From: JANXQG01 sp963709175
Lineage (GTDB): Bacteria > Planctomycetota > Planctomycetia > Pirellulales > Thermoguttaceae
DNA length: 64,000 bases
Assembly (NCBI GenBank): GCA_963709175.1
Contig: CAVPVK010000002.1
Coordinates: 620,001 to 684,000, forward strand
Reading direction: 5' to 3'
A model generated the notes under the pieces. That model did not search any database, was not told the DNA's origin, and saw only the letters and a program-made list of their open reading frames with translations. Made by a program: the position numbers and the translations under genes. This document shows, in pieces, positions 55,451 to 64,000 of this stretch; the stretch's first letter is position 1, and each line of letters starts with the position of its first letter.

Positions 55451-56723
55451 CTATTTAACGGCCACCGCCGCCTTGGTGTAGACTTTGCCATTGTCGCGGA
55501 GCACGATCCAGCCGAGGGTTTGCGTGATTTCCACGCCGGGCCGCGAGGCGTTGTGTCGCAACGAATCGAACCGCTCACCGGGACTTACCAGTTCGATAGT
55601 GTTGGCCATGCCGGCCTGCTCGCAAGCCCGCATGAGCCACTCAGTCAGGGCCTTCTCCAATTCGCTGGGGCGGCTGGAGGTCTTTGGCTGCCAGCGATAA
55701 AAAGCCTCGCCGATGTCCTTCAGCAGCGGCGGCATCTTGTCGGCGGCAGCGGCGCGGAATAGCAGCAGGCTCCCGACCAGGCCGCAGGCCCCCGGATCGC
55801 CAGCGAGTACGCCGCCCAGCAGCTTGTTCTTGTCGGCGTTTAAGGCCGGATTGTGCGCCAACTCGCCGCCCAGCAGGGCCTCTTGCCAGTCACCACCGAC
55901 AGCGGGGCCCGAGGAAGACGGCTCTCTTTCCGGCGGACGGAGGATATCGATGATTGTCCGCAGCCCCGCGTCGGCCTGCTGGTGGGCGGCAACCACCTGC
56001 TGCTGGATGGCCGGCAGATACTGAGCCATGGCGTTCAGATAGGGCGAAACCATCTCGCCGAGTTGGCGAATGCTGGCGCTTTGGGCATTGTGCTGCTCGG
56101 CATTGGCGTCGCGAATCTTCGCCATGGCCGCCACCAGGCCTTCTTTCAGGGCGTCGACCGACTTCAGCCTGGTCTCAAACTGTTCGAGTTTCTCGCCCAC
56201 CGGCCGCACCACCGACTTGAGCGCCGCTTCGCTTACGCCCGGACTGCCACCATCGCCAGGCGACGCTGCAGCCGCGGAACCGCCGCGGGGGACGGCGTTG
56301 GCCAACTGGTCGATCTTGCCGTAGAGGGCGTCGAGCTTCTGATCGAGCCCTCGGCCGCCATCTGCCAGCGGGTGCCCGCTCTGTTCGAGTCGCTCGGCCA
56401 AGGCATCGACTTTGCGGGCGAGGGCTTTCGAGATATCGTCGCTGGAGGTTTGCGACTCGCGATGCAAGAGGTAAGTAGTGAGCTGCTCTTTGGCCTCGTC
56501 CAGCAACTTGCCCAGGGTTTCCAACCGTTGCGTCAGGGCGGGCAACGGGTCGCTATCAGCAACCGCGCGGGTTAGCCTCGCGGGACGCCGTTCGCAAGGG
56601 GTTTTGGCCCTTGCCGGAGGGCACCTCCGCAAGATCGGGTTCGACGACCTCAAGGGCCTCGGGAAACTCGGGCTTGGCGCCCGGTTCGCGAACTTCCTTC
56701 TTGCCAGGCCAGTTGAAAGCCAT
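55451..56723 (-). CDS. Coiled-coil protein with GrpE-like C-terminus, one frameshift
   Basis: The ATG at 56723 (MAFNWPGKKEVREPGAKPE) starts the protein. One extra base near 56570 moves it to the main frame, giving about 423 residues. A long helical region (LTQRLETLGKLLDEAKEQLT, DALAERLEQSGHPLADGGRG) precedes a C-terminal beta segment: ERFDSLRHNASRPGVEITQT then LGWIVLRDNGKVYTKAAVAV. The pattern FDxxxH...G.V...A.V.V resembles the beta domain of GrpE, the exchange factor for Hsp70. The similarity is short and was judged by eye. It lies two positions after the Hsp70/actin-fold SrfB-like gene, which makes the resemblance more interesting. Confidence 0.72.
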
Positions 56724-56780
56724 TATCGTGACTCCTTCAGGTGCTTGCTGTTATATCGTTCCGAAGCGCGGCGGGTGATA

Positions 56781-56953
56781 CTATCCACTTTCGCCCATCA
56801 GACGCTTGAGCATCGCCGGAAACACGTCCCACGCCTGTTCGTAGGTCGCCTCGAGCGGGGCCGGGATGTATCGATCCTGCGAAAGAAAGATCGGTAACGG
56901 TGGAAATGGTGGAAATCGCCAGCTTCGAGTCGGGTCCAGTCGTGAATAGGCAT
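56781..56953 (-). pseudogene. DUF4058-type relic with both ends kept and the middle missing
   Basis: The ATG at 56953 begins MPIHDWTRLEAGDFHHFH, the hallmark start of a DUF4058-type family as I recall it. After about 18 residues the sequence changes frame near 56895 and continues IFLSQDRYIPAPLEATYEQA, WDVFPAMLKRLMGESG, stop, which fits the C-terminal end of the same family (LFLxxxxYxPxPLEATYxxAW). About 200 or more central residues are missing. It lies inside the Srf-type run, between SrfB and the coiled-coil gene, but seems unrelated to it. Confidence 0.55.
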
Positions 56954-56964
56954 GGCAGATTTCC

Positions 56965-59760
56965 TTACCGATTTCCGACCTCGATATTGTCCAGTCCGCC
57001 CGTGTCGAGATAATAGCGCTCGTCGGCCAGCGTCCGCCACGAGAAGAAGACGTTTTCACCGAGCATGGCGTCCTCGCCCGCCACCACGCCGCTGACCTGG
57101 TCGATCTCGAGGATCTCCTCCTGGTCCTTGGTGGCGTGCTTGCGCTTGATCTTGACATTGATCTGCGTGGGACCGATGCGGTCGCCCGGATCGATCTTCA
57201 AGAGATAGACGGGCGTGGCCTGCGCCCCTTCGTCGCGGCTAAGCTTGCGGCCGATGAGCACCCGCTGGGAGCTCGTCTGAAACTCAGTGATGTCCTCGCG
57301 GCTCTGCTCGGTAACAGTCTCGAAGAGGATCCGCTCGGGACGGATGCCCGACGTGGCGTCCGTCATCACGCCCCAGAAATACGTGTTCTCGTGCGTGCGG
57401 CCCTTCATGTCGAACTTGAACTGGGGCAGCATGCCGTGGCGGGCCATGAACTCGATCGCGGCGCCCACGACCACGGGACTCTTGGGATCGATGATCACGC
57501 CGGGGTTGTGGCCCTTTTCGTCCTGGTACGGATACCAGTTGCCAGCGTAGTGGTTGTGCATGGCCACAATCCGCGAAGGCGACAAGGGCACGTACATTTT
57601 CACAAGCTGCTGGATGTAGCCAAGCTTCGAGGGCAGACCGGCCAGAATCACCACGTCTGACTCGTGATCGACGATCCGCTGGCAAAAATCGTAGAGCAGA
57701 TCGGCGAACGTGTCGTAAACGACGCCCTCGAACTGGGTCTTGTCGAAGGTCAGGTTCAGTTCCTGTTGGGCGTTGTAGTACCCGGGTCCGCGGAGCCGGT
57801 CGAAGGCCTTTTGCAGCGATTCGACGACCACGGGATCAACCAGGCCCGGATCGGTGTGGGTGATCGGCTCCGCCGACTCGTCGCCGGCATTGGTGAGATA
57901 GGCCTGTGCAAGGGGCACGAACAGGCGGTTCATCCAGTTCACGCGCTGCGCCCGCAACTCGCGGTTCCGCGGCACTTCCGGCCCGAAGAGCACCTGCACG
58001 TCTTCCTCCTCCAGGCCAAGCGAATCCGCGAAAGAGGGGACGACGATAGTTTCCAGCAATCGCTTGACCAACTGGTCGCCGCCCAGGGATATGCCGTCCT
58101 GGTGCAGAACCTGGCCGCGAATGTAGTCGTCGATCTTCGATTCGAAGTTGTATTTGGCGATCATCAAGTCGGTGGTGCCGCCGCCGATGTCGATGCAGGC
58201 GATGCGGATTTCGTTGGCTTCATCGCCGAACGTTTCCGACTCGCCCTGCTTCGGCTTGGTGGGACCGCCGGGCCGCGGTGCGCCTGGCCGGGCGACGGCC
58301 CGCCGCGCCGCTGCCGGCCGCGCTGCCGTCATTTCAGGCATGTCCTCGACCTTGGGCTTCTTGCGGCCGCGGTCCTGGCGCATGGTGGTGAACCAGAGCC
58401 GTGGATCCTGCCCGAGCATTCGCAGCTCGCTCCAGATATAGGTCAGATGGCAGGCGCTGGCTTCGTCGATGCCCAAGTTGATCTCGGGCTTGCAGCGCTG
58501 GCTCTTGCCCAGCGTCATGGAGAAGATGTTAATGGCCTTCTGGGCCTGGGCAGCCAGGCGGCGCTGCTCCTCCTGAATCATGCCGCTGGGATAGCTCATC
58601 GTCATCGTGCGGATTTCGCGGGCGCGCCCCGCCTCGCCCGAGGCGTTGCGATAGGCGACCGAATTGACGTAGGTATAAGCCTGGGCGAGCATCTCGTAGA
58701 GCGCGGCCGTCATCAGCACACGGGGGGCGTGCCGAGGCTTCAAGGGGGCCTCGACGGCATACTCGTTCTCCTTGGGCTCGTTGTCCTGAAGGAGAAAGTC
58801 GTTGTCGTCCTCGTGGACATACTTGAGGAAAGGGCCTTTGAGCGGCGAGGCGTAGCTGCCGGTCTGGCAGCGGTCGGACGGATCGGCCATATGCCAGTTG
58901 GCCCCTTCCAGCCAACTCGCGTCGTCGGCCCAGAGGTAGCGCTTGGGCGAGCTCACGCCGGTGCGGATATCGCCTTCCGCCCGCATCACCTGCACCACGT
59001 CGTCGGCCTCGCGGCCGAGGCGGACCATTGAAAGGTCGTCGAACAGCGGCGGCGTGACGACCATTTCCACCTTGGCCTGGCGGGATTTGCCGCTGCGGCC
59101 GAACCAGCCCCGCTTGCCCTCGTCTTCGTCCACGGTGTGGTAGTCGACTTTCTTCTGCGGCATGGGCGGCAGGTAGGGCGTGTTGCACCAATGGGTCTTG
59201 GAGGAAAACCACCTGGCGGCAGGCTGGCTGACGTATTCGCCCTCCTCGTTCCAGGCGTCGAGGTGGTAGCGGTTGCTGAGCTCGAAGGGCAGCATCTGCG
59301 GCGTCTGGCTGATTTCGCCCGCCAGTTCCAGCAGCAGCACGCCCGTGCGGCTGTTGCCGAAATCGATGATCATGTGGACGTGCTTGGCGTCGCCCGCAGC
59401 GGCCGCCGCAGGGCGGATGCAGAGCTCGACGTCCGGCACGCCCTTCAGCGGCTTGCCTTCAATGTCCAGCAGCCCCTGAAGATTGACGAGGAAGTCGCGG
59501 GTCAGCGAGTTGGGCGAGCAGAAAAAGCCGACGTCCGGATCGCCGCAGGTGGTATCGACAGCCAGGAACAACCGGGTCGAGCCCGACTGGATGATTTGCC
59601 ACTGGACATAGGGGAAGGTCTTGGGGGGATCGTTGGGATTCGCGCCGGCGGTTCCGCAGCGTTGCCAGCCATAACCGATCTGGTTGGTCTGGTAGCGGCT
59701 GCCGCCGCGGAGGGGGATGCATACAACCTGGACCCCCGTGTTGGCGAATAATACGTGCAT
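56965..59760 (-). CDS. SrfB-like actin/Hsp70-fold ATPase
   Basis: 931 residues from the ATG at 59760. Sequence and size fit the virulence-factor SrfB family. Phosphate-1 loop is seen in HMIIDFGNSRTGVLLLEL, phosphate-2 in IRIACIDIGGGTTDLMIAKY, and an adenosine-type motif in VVILAGLPSKLGYIQQL, so an ATPase of the actin/Hsp70 superfamily is likely. An Ala/Pro-rich loop (PAAARRAVARPGAPRPGGPT) is inserted before phosphate-2. The family was named from Salmonella SrfB, an SsrB-regulated protein of unknown biochemistry. It follows SrfC by 61 bases. Confidence 0.85.
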   Translation of the reverse strand: MHVLFANTGVQVVCIPLRGGSRYQTNQIGYGWQRCGTAGANPNDPPKTFPYVQWQIIQSGSTRLFLAVDTTCGDPDVGFFCSPNSLTRDFLVNLQGLLDIEGKPLKGVPDVELCIRPAAAAAGDAKHVHMIIDFGNSRTGVLLLELAGEISQTPQMLPFELSNRYHLDAWNEEGEYVSQPAARWFSSKTHWCNTPYLPPMPQKKVDYHTVDEDEGKRGWFGRSGKSRQAKVEMVVTPPLFDDLSMVRLGREADDVVQVMRAEGDIRTGVSSPKRYLWADDASWLEGANWHMADPSDRCQTGSYASPLKGPFLKYVHEDDNDFLLQDNEPKENEYAVEAPLKPRHAPRVLMTAALYEMLAQAYTYVNSVAYRNASGEAGRAREIRTMTMSYPSGMIQEEQRRLAAQAQKAINIFSMTLGKSQRCKPEINLGIDEASACHLTYIWSELRMLGQDPRLWFTTMRQDRGRKKPKVEDMPEMTAARPAAARRAVARPGAPRPGGPTKPKQGESETFGDEANEIRIACIDIGGGTTDLMIAKYNFESKIDDYIRGQVLHQDGISLGGDQLVKRLLETIVVPSFADSLGLEEEDVQVLFGPEVPRNRELRAQRVNWMNRLFVPLAQAYLTNAGDESAEPITHTDPGLVDPVVVESLQKAFDRLRGPGYYNAQQELNLTFDKTQFEGVVYDTFADLLYDFCQRIVDHESDVVILAGLPSKLGYIQQLVKMYVPLSPSRIVAMHNHYAGNWYPYQDEKGHNPGVIIDPKSPVVVGAAIEFMARHGMLPQFKFDMKGRTHENTYFWGVMTDATSGIRPERILFETVTEQSREDITEFQTSSQRVLIGRKLSRDEGAQATPVYLLKIDPGDRIGPTQINVKIKRKHATKDQEEILEIDQVSGVVAGEDAMLGENVFFSWRTLADERYYLDTGGLDNIEVGNR

Positions 59761-59821
59761 AATGCCTCTTTAACAGATGTTCCCGTCATTCTAGCTGGAA
59801 ACTGGGGGGCCGTAAACTCTC

Positions 59822-62387
59822 TCACTTCTTCTCGAACGGATCCAGAATGTGGATCAGCTCCATGTTCCCTGCCGGCAGCTTGATGTGCTCGCCGGCGCCG
59901 AGTGCCAACGCCAGCGGCAGTCGCTGGCTCCATTGCTTCACCAGCGAGGCCATCAGCCCGAAGCGGCCGAAGTCCTCTTCGCCGTTGCCCTTCTTCTTGG
60001 CCTCGTCCTCGTCGGTTTCCATGGCAGCGCGGCTGGGACCGGGGTTCATCACGTAGTCGTTGAGGATGATGCGAACGTACTTCCGCCGGGCGCGGCGGCG
60101 GGCGGCCTCGTCCCGCGTCCGCAGTCCCACCACCGGCTGCACCTGCGCCACCAGTTGGTTGAAGACCTTGTCGGTCAAGAGGTAGTCGCGGAGGAAGCGG
60201 GTGAAGATGTTCATGTCGTTGGGATCCAGCCACGGCTCGCCGTCGCGGTGGGTGTTGCAGAAGGTCTCCCAACGCTTGGGCACGGCCACCGTGGCCCACT
60301 CGTGCAGGTAGTTCTTCAACTCGCGGGGCAGCGGGTCGCCGTGGCGGCGGCTGACGCTGTCGGCACAGTCGGCGATCTGCAGCTCCTCGCCCTCGGCCAT
60401 GCAGAGCGACTCCTCCAGGGCATGCACCCGATGGTAGATCCGCTCCTCGTCGGAAGTGAGCCAGTCGACGAGCTTCTTGCCCGCCATCACGCGGTGCTCG
60501 CGGTCGATGTTCGTGTCGGGATCGACGACCCAGTCGCGGGACAACTGCAAGAGCCGGTTCAGCACGTCGCCAATTTCCTTGGTCAACTGGTCCTGCTTGG
60601 CGTCCGGCGCTGGTTACCGCGCGGATGCCCATGCTGATTAGCGATTGTCCGCCGTCGCCGTCCTTCATGGCCGTGTCCCAGCGCACGGCCGGGTCGCGGA
60701 CATAAGTCTTCACCAGCTCCGATTCGAGGAACGCCTTGCGGGCCCGGGTCCATTTCTCCGGATTGTCGGCCAGGCGCTGCGACTCGTCGGTGTCCCACGT
60801 GCCGGGATAGCGGATGGGGTAGACGTTGGTGAACGCCTTGCCCTTGCCGCCGAAATCGGTGAGCACGTTGCCCAGCGTGTCGAGAATGGAGTTGAGCCGG
60901 GTGTCGTACAGGATCTTCTCGGCGAAGATTTCGCGGTTGCGGAACTCCTCGTCCAGGCCCGACATGCCGATGAACAAGGCGGGCACGTCGTCCTGCACGC
61001 GGAGCGGCCAGACCTTCTCGCCATAACGGGCCTTGCCCCACTTCTCCACGTGGTACTTCATCTGCGCCTTGACCTCCAGGTTTCCGCCGCGGAGGAGGAG
61101 GAACAGCGTCTGGATCTGCAGCTCGTCGACGAAGCGCTCGAAGAGGTACGAGACCTTGCCGCGCTTGACGATTTCCATCTGCTCTTCCAGCGAGTCGGCG
61201 CTGGTCCGCTTGCCTTGCTCGATGCCCGTCCGCACGGCCCGCATCCCCGGCACGTCGAGGAAGTCCATCTGCTCGATCACCTTCCGCCAGTCTTCGCTCA
61301 AGCGATGCGGCAGGACGGGCATGACCAGTTCCAGCATGCCGGCCTGGATGGTCTCCAACTCCTCGCCGCCCATGCCCGTGTTGGGACGGTACTCCAACAC
61401 GAAGTACTTCTCTTTGGGCGTGAGATAGATGTCGTTCCAGGAGACGTGGTTCCAGATCTTGGAGTTGGGTCGCTCGTAGACCTTCGAGCGCTGGCTGTCC
61501 AGCAGGAAGCGGACGCCCGCCCAGTGGCAGAAAATGGCCGGGTCGTGGTTGCCCAGCGTGATCCGTTTGAGGAAATTGGCGATCTTCACGAACAGTGCGG
61601 TCAGCGTGGGCCACTTGTCCCAGAACAGCGCGGCCGCCGCCGCCACGTAACCCTCCTCGGAGAGCGGGTAGCGGCTCAGCAGGCCGTTGATCACCGCCTC
61701 GGTGGCCTGGAAGCCGCGGCGATCGACCGCCCGCATGTAGGAAAAAGCGTCGAGGATGTCCATCCGCCATTTGCGGTCGACCTGCTGGTCGGCATACTGC
61801 CGGGCGAGGTCCTCGAAGAGTGCTTCCAGCTCGGCCTGCTGCCAGGTCGTGGCGGGCGTCTTGCACTCGGCGTGGAAACCGCGGGCCAGCACCCGCAGCC
61901 ACTCGGCCCGCGTCAACGCCCGCACCATCACCGGATACTGCGGCGAAACGCCGGCTCCGATGCGGTCCTTGGTGGTAAAACGGGTCACCAGGGCCGTCGC
62001 CTCTTGCGAACCGCATTGGGGATTGAGATCGTTGTCGAACGAAAGGTTTTTGTAATAAGCCGGTTCGCCCAGCGTTTCGTCGCCGCCGATGGGGCAGTAA
62101 TTCTCGCTCTGCGGACGGAGCACCTGGCCCATGAAGAGACTCTTGCCTACCTGCGAAGCCCCGTAGGCGGCCGCCGCCACCGGAACTTTGGATGAGGTGT
62201 AGAGGCTGCCGGCCAGGCGGCGAAGCTGCAGGACCTCGAACTCGTCGCTTTCGTTGACCGGCAGCAGTTCGGTCCGTCTCCGCGTCGGATTGTATTCCGA
62301 AAGCCAATCGCACAACTCCGTGGCCAGGTTCTCTACCTGCTCGGCGCGGCGGATGATGTTGCGGTCTCGTTCATCTGGAAATGGCAT
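59822..62387 (-). CDS. SrfC-like P-loop protein, one frameshift
   Basis: About 854 residues after correcting one extra base near 60600 (GCGCCGGACGCC). The ATG at 62387 is 1 base after the previous stop, so translation is probably coupled. A P-loop AAYGASQVGKSLFMG (GxxxxGKS) near residue 75-90 and a DxPG element in MDFLDVPGMRAVRTG suggest a dynamin-like or GTPase-like NTPase. The sequence fits the SrfC family, which is encoded with SrfB elsewhere. The C-terminus (LGAGEHIKLPAGNMELIHIL) is intact in the second frame. Function of the family is unknown. Confidence 0.83.
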
Positions 62388-62388
62388 G

Positions 62389-64000
62389 TCACTTCGTTGG
62401 GTTGAGTTGCGGGGATTCCTTGGGTTGTTGCTGAACGGTCACGGACCGGACTAACGTGAGCGGATATTTCTGCACGTTCTTATTCTTGTCACGGGCCTCG
62501 ATCACCAGGTGGTAGGTGTCGCCAGAACCATAGCTCATCTTCTCGCTCCGCAAGGTCGCCTTGGCCGTGTCGCCCTGCGCCTGGTTCGGCACCCACTCAT
62601 CCTTGGGACTTTCGCCTTCCGTGTAAACACGATATTCTAACTGACCCTCGCTGCTTGAGGCTAGTACCTCGATGGTCATGTCGAAATGTTCCTGGTCGAG
62701 ACGGTTGTGCGTCGCCTTGACGCTTTCGAACCGCTTGCCCGAAACCGAGACCTTGGCGAAGACCTCCTTGCCGCGGTAGACGGCGTGAAGTTGCGTCTGC
62801 CCCTGCGAACGAGCGACGTACTGGCCGGGCTGGGCCGGGTCAACATCAAGGACCGTCTTGTCCATGCTTTCGATCGGCGTTTGCACGGCGACCTCCGTGC
62901 CATCGGCTGCCTTGGCCATGACGGCGGCCGCGGCGTCCTGACCGACCTGGAGGTTCAGCTCCGGCGGATTGATGTAAATGGTGTCCGCGGCGGAAACATG
63001 CACGTTCACCGCCGCCGACTGCCCGCCGGCGGTGATCGTGACGGTCGTGTCGCCCACGGATCGGCCCGTGATCTTGTTGCCCTCGGCGCTGACAATTCCT
63101 TGCCCGTCAGGGGCCTTAATCGTCACTTCCACGGGAATTGGCGGTTGCCCACCGCCCGGATCGATCGCCGCGCTGGCGATGGTCTGCGTCTCGCCCGACC
63201 AGAGCGAAATCGTTGAAGGAATGCCCGTCAGTTGGCCGCTGATGACCGTTCCGACCGCCTCGACGCCGTTGATTTCGATCGGCATGGTGGCGGTCTGATC
63301 ACCCAGCGTGGCGGTGAGCTTGGTCATGCCCGGAGCGACGGGTGAAATCTTCCATCCGCCGTCAACCTTCTCGACCTTGACGAACACCGATTGCGGATCG
63401 GCGACGTGCACATTCGGATCGTTGCTTACATCGTCAGAAGTGTTGTCGGAATACACTCGCAAGAGCTTGGCGGTTTGCGGCACGGCCTGCACGCCCGACC
63501 GATAGAAAGGCGGCTCGAACACCAATCCGGTCACCGTGCCGGAGTGCGCGGTCGTGGCGACCACCGTGCCTCCGCTGACAACCACGCCGGGATCTCTGAT
63601 GACATCGACGCCGTTGGTTGCCACCACCACGTCGCCCCCGGCAGGGGTGACATTGAGTACCGCCGTGGCCTTTTGTCCGCCAAAGTCCGCGACCACGTTG
63701 GTCCGGCCGGGGCCGAGCGAGCCGACCGTGGTCCCCGACTCCACCCGCGCGACGCCCAGATCGGTGACGTTGAATTGCAAGCCGTCGGCGGGAGTGAGTA
63801 TGACGCGGTTGCCGCCGCGCATGGCGGTCACCGTATAGGGGACCGCCTGACCTGGGTTGATGGTCTTGTCGGTGGGCGTGATTTGCAGGTCGCTGATCGT
63901 GTTGGAGGCCACCGTTACGGGCACCTGGATCTTGAGCTTGTCCCGCCAGGAGGCGTCGATCTTGTCTTCCCCCGCGGCCTTGGCCTGCACGTCCTCGCCG
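62389..64000 (-). CDS. Bacterial Ig-like (BIG2) repeat protein, C-terminal part (cut by window edge)
   Basis: The frame is open to the right edge, so the 5' end is missing; about 537 residues are visible. Several Ig-like repeats follow each other: LQITPTDKTINPGQAVPYTV, VDVIRDPGVVVSGGTVVATT, MTKLTATLGDQTATMPIEIN, IYINPPELNLQVGQDAAAAV. The C-terminal 100 residues (FDMTIEVLASSSEGQLEYRV) are a different beta module. Such proteins are usually exported or surface exposed; no signal can be judged because the start is absent. The stop at 62389-62391 lies 1 base from the SrfC start, so they share a transcript. Confidence 0.85.
   Translation of the reverse strand, partial: GEDVQAKAAGEDKIDASWRDKLKIQVPVTVASNTISDLQITPTDKTINPGQAVPYTVTAMRGGNRVILTPADGLQFNVTDLGVARVESGTTVGSLGPGRTNVVADFGGQKATAVLNVTPAGGDVVVATNGVDVIRDPGVVVSGGTVVATTAHSGTVTGLVFEPPFYRSGVQAVPQTAKLLRVYSDNTSDDVSNDPNVHVADPQSVFVKVEKVDGGWKISPVAPGMTKLTATLGDQTATMPIEINGVEAVGTVISGQLTGIPSTISLWSGETQTIASAAIDPGGGQPPIPVEVTIKAPDGQGIVSAEGNKITGRSVGDTTVTITAGGQSAAVNVHVSAADTIYINPPELNLQVGQDAAAAVMAKAADGTEVAVQTPIESMDKTVLDVDPAQPGQYVARSQGQTQLHAVYRGKEVFAKVSVSGKRFESVKATHNRLDQEHFDMTIEVLASSSEGQLEYRVYTEGESPKDEWVPNQAQGDTAKATLRSEKMSYGSGDTYHLVIEARDKNKNVQKYPLTLVRSVTVQQQPKESPQLNPTK

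Noticed and set aside
57664..62195. Antisense open frames opposite SrfB and SrfC
   Set aside because: They have no domain patterns and are shadows of strong codon bias in the real genes, which have recognisable motifs.

Overview
The window looks like a stretch of planctomycete chromosome, probably Pirellulales-like. Pointers are the high GC content, a DUF1559 protein, an LssY C-terminal domain protein, a GH127-type secreted enzyme, Tat-exported oxidoreductases, secreted SGNH/sialate esterases, a TPR-sulfotransferase and relics of DUF4058-type genes. No tRNA, rRNA, insertion sequence, prophage or CRISPR array was seen. About thirteen places show one protein family continuing across a single-base frame change, usually in a short G, C or A run. 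Most frameshifts below are therefore probably consensus-sequence errors, and the genes concerned are described as single genes.

Layout. 1-997: N-terminal part of an NAD-type malic enzyme, cut by the window edge. 1348-3430: secreted transglutaminase-like protein and an LssY_C membrane protein, convergent. 3504-3961: three 118-bp tandem repeats ending in a large palindrome. 4070-4568: Gre-like transcription factor, frameshifted. 4576-10419: complete C-P lyase operon phnGHIJKLM on the minus strand, with a divergent MFS/OPA-like permease (10641-12002) that may supply its substrate. 12205-18710: beta-helix/PA14-like secreted protein, an unknown secreted protein, and a GH127 enzyme paired with a Tat-exported unknown protein. 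18918-23194: operon of ECF sigma factor, membrane anti-sigma-like protein, a secreted protein and a DUF1559 protein. 23404-25917: YqiJ/YqiK-type NfeD-like and flotillin pair. 26660-28958: TPR-sulfotransferase. 29353-34604: sialate O-acetylesterase, nucleoside hydrolase, DAHP synthase and a Tat-exported Gfo/Idh/MocA oxidoreductase. 35172-36683: dnaA. 37033-43541: GNAT, PDZ protein, M14 carboxypeptidase, NAD(P)HX epimerase, FmdB-type zinc ribbon and alpha/beta hydrolase.

43575-49893 is a three-gene signalling operon: an ABC-type periplasmic binding lipoprotein, a large hybrid histidine kinase and an HD-GYP response regulator. 50302-52212 is a double SGNH hydrolase.

52280-64000 is the most unusual part. 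It is a run of minus-strand genes: a bacterial-Ig repeat protein, a SrfC-like P-loop protein, a SrfB-like actin/Hsp70-fold ATPase, a coiled-coil protein whose C-terminus resembles GrpE, a zinc-ribbon/PGMPQQ-repeat/PQQ-propeller protein and a GYF-DUF4282 membrane protein. I propose it as a Srf-type machine with its own exchange-factor-like subunit. This is an inference from motifs and gene order only.
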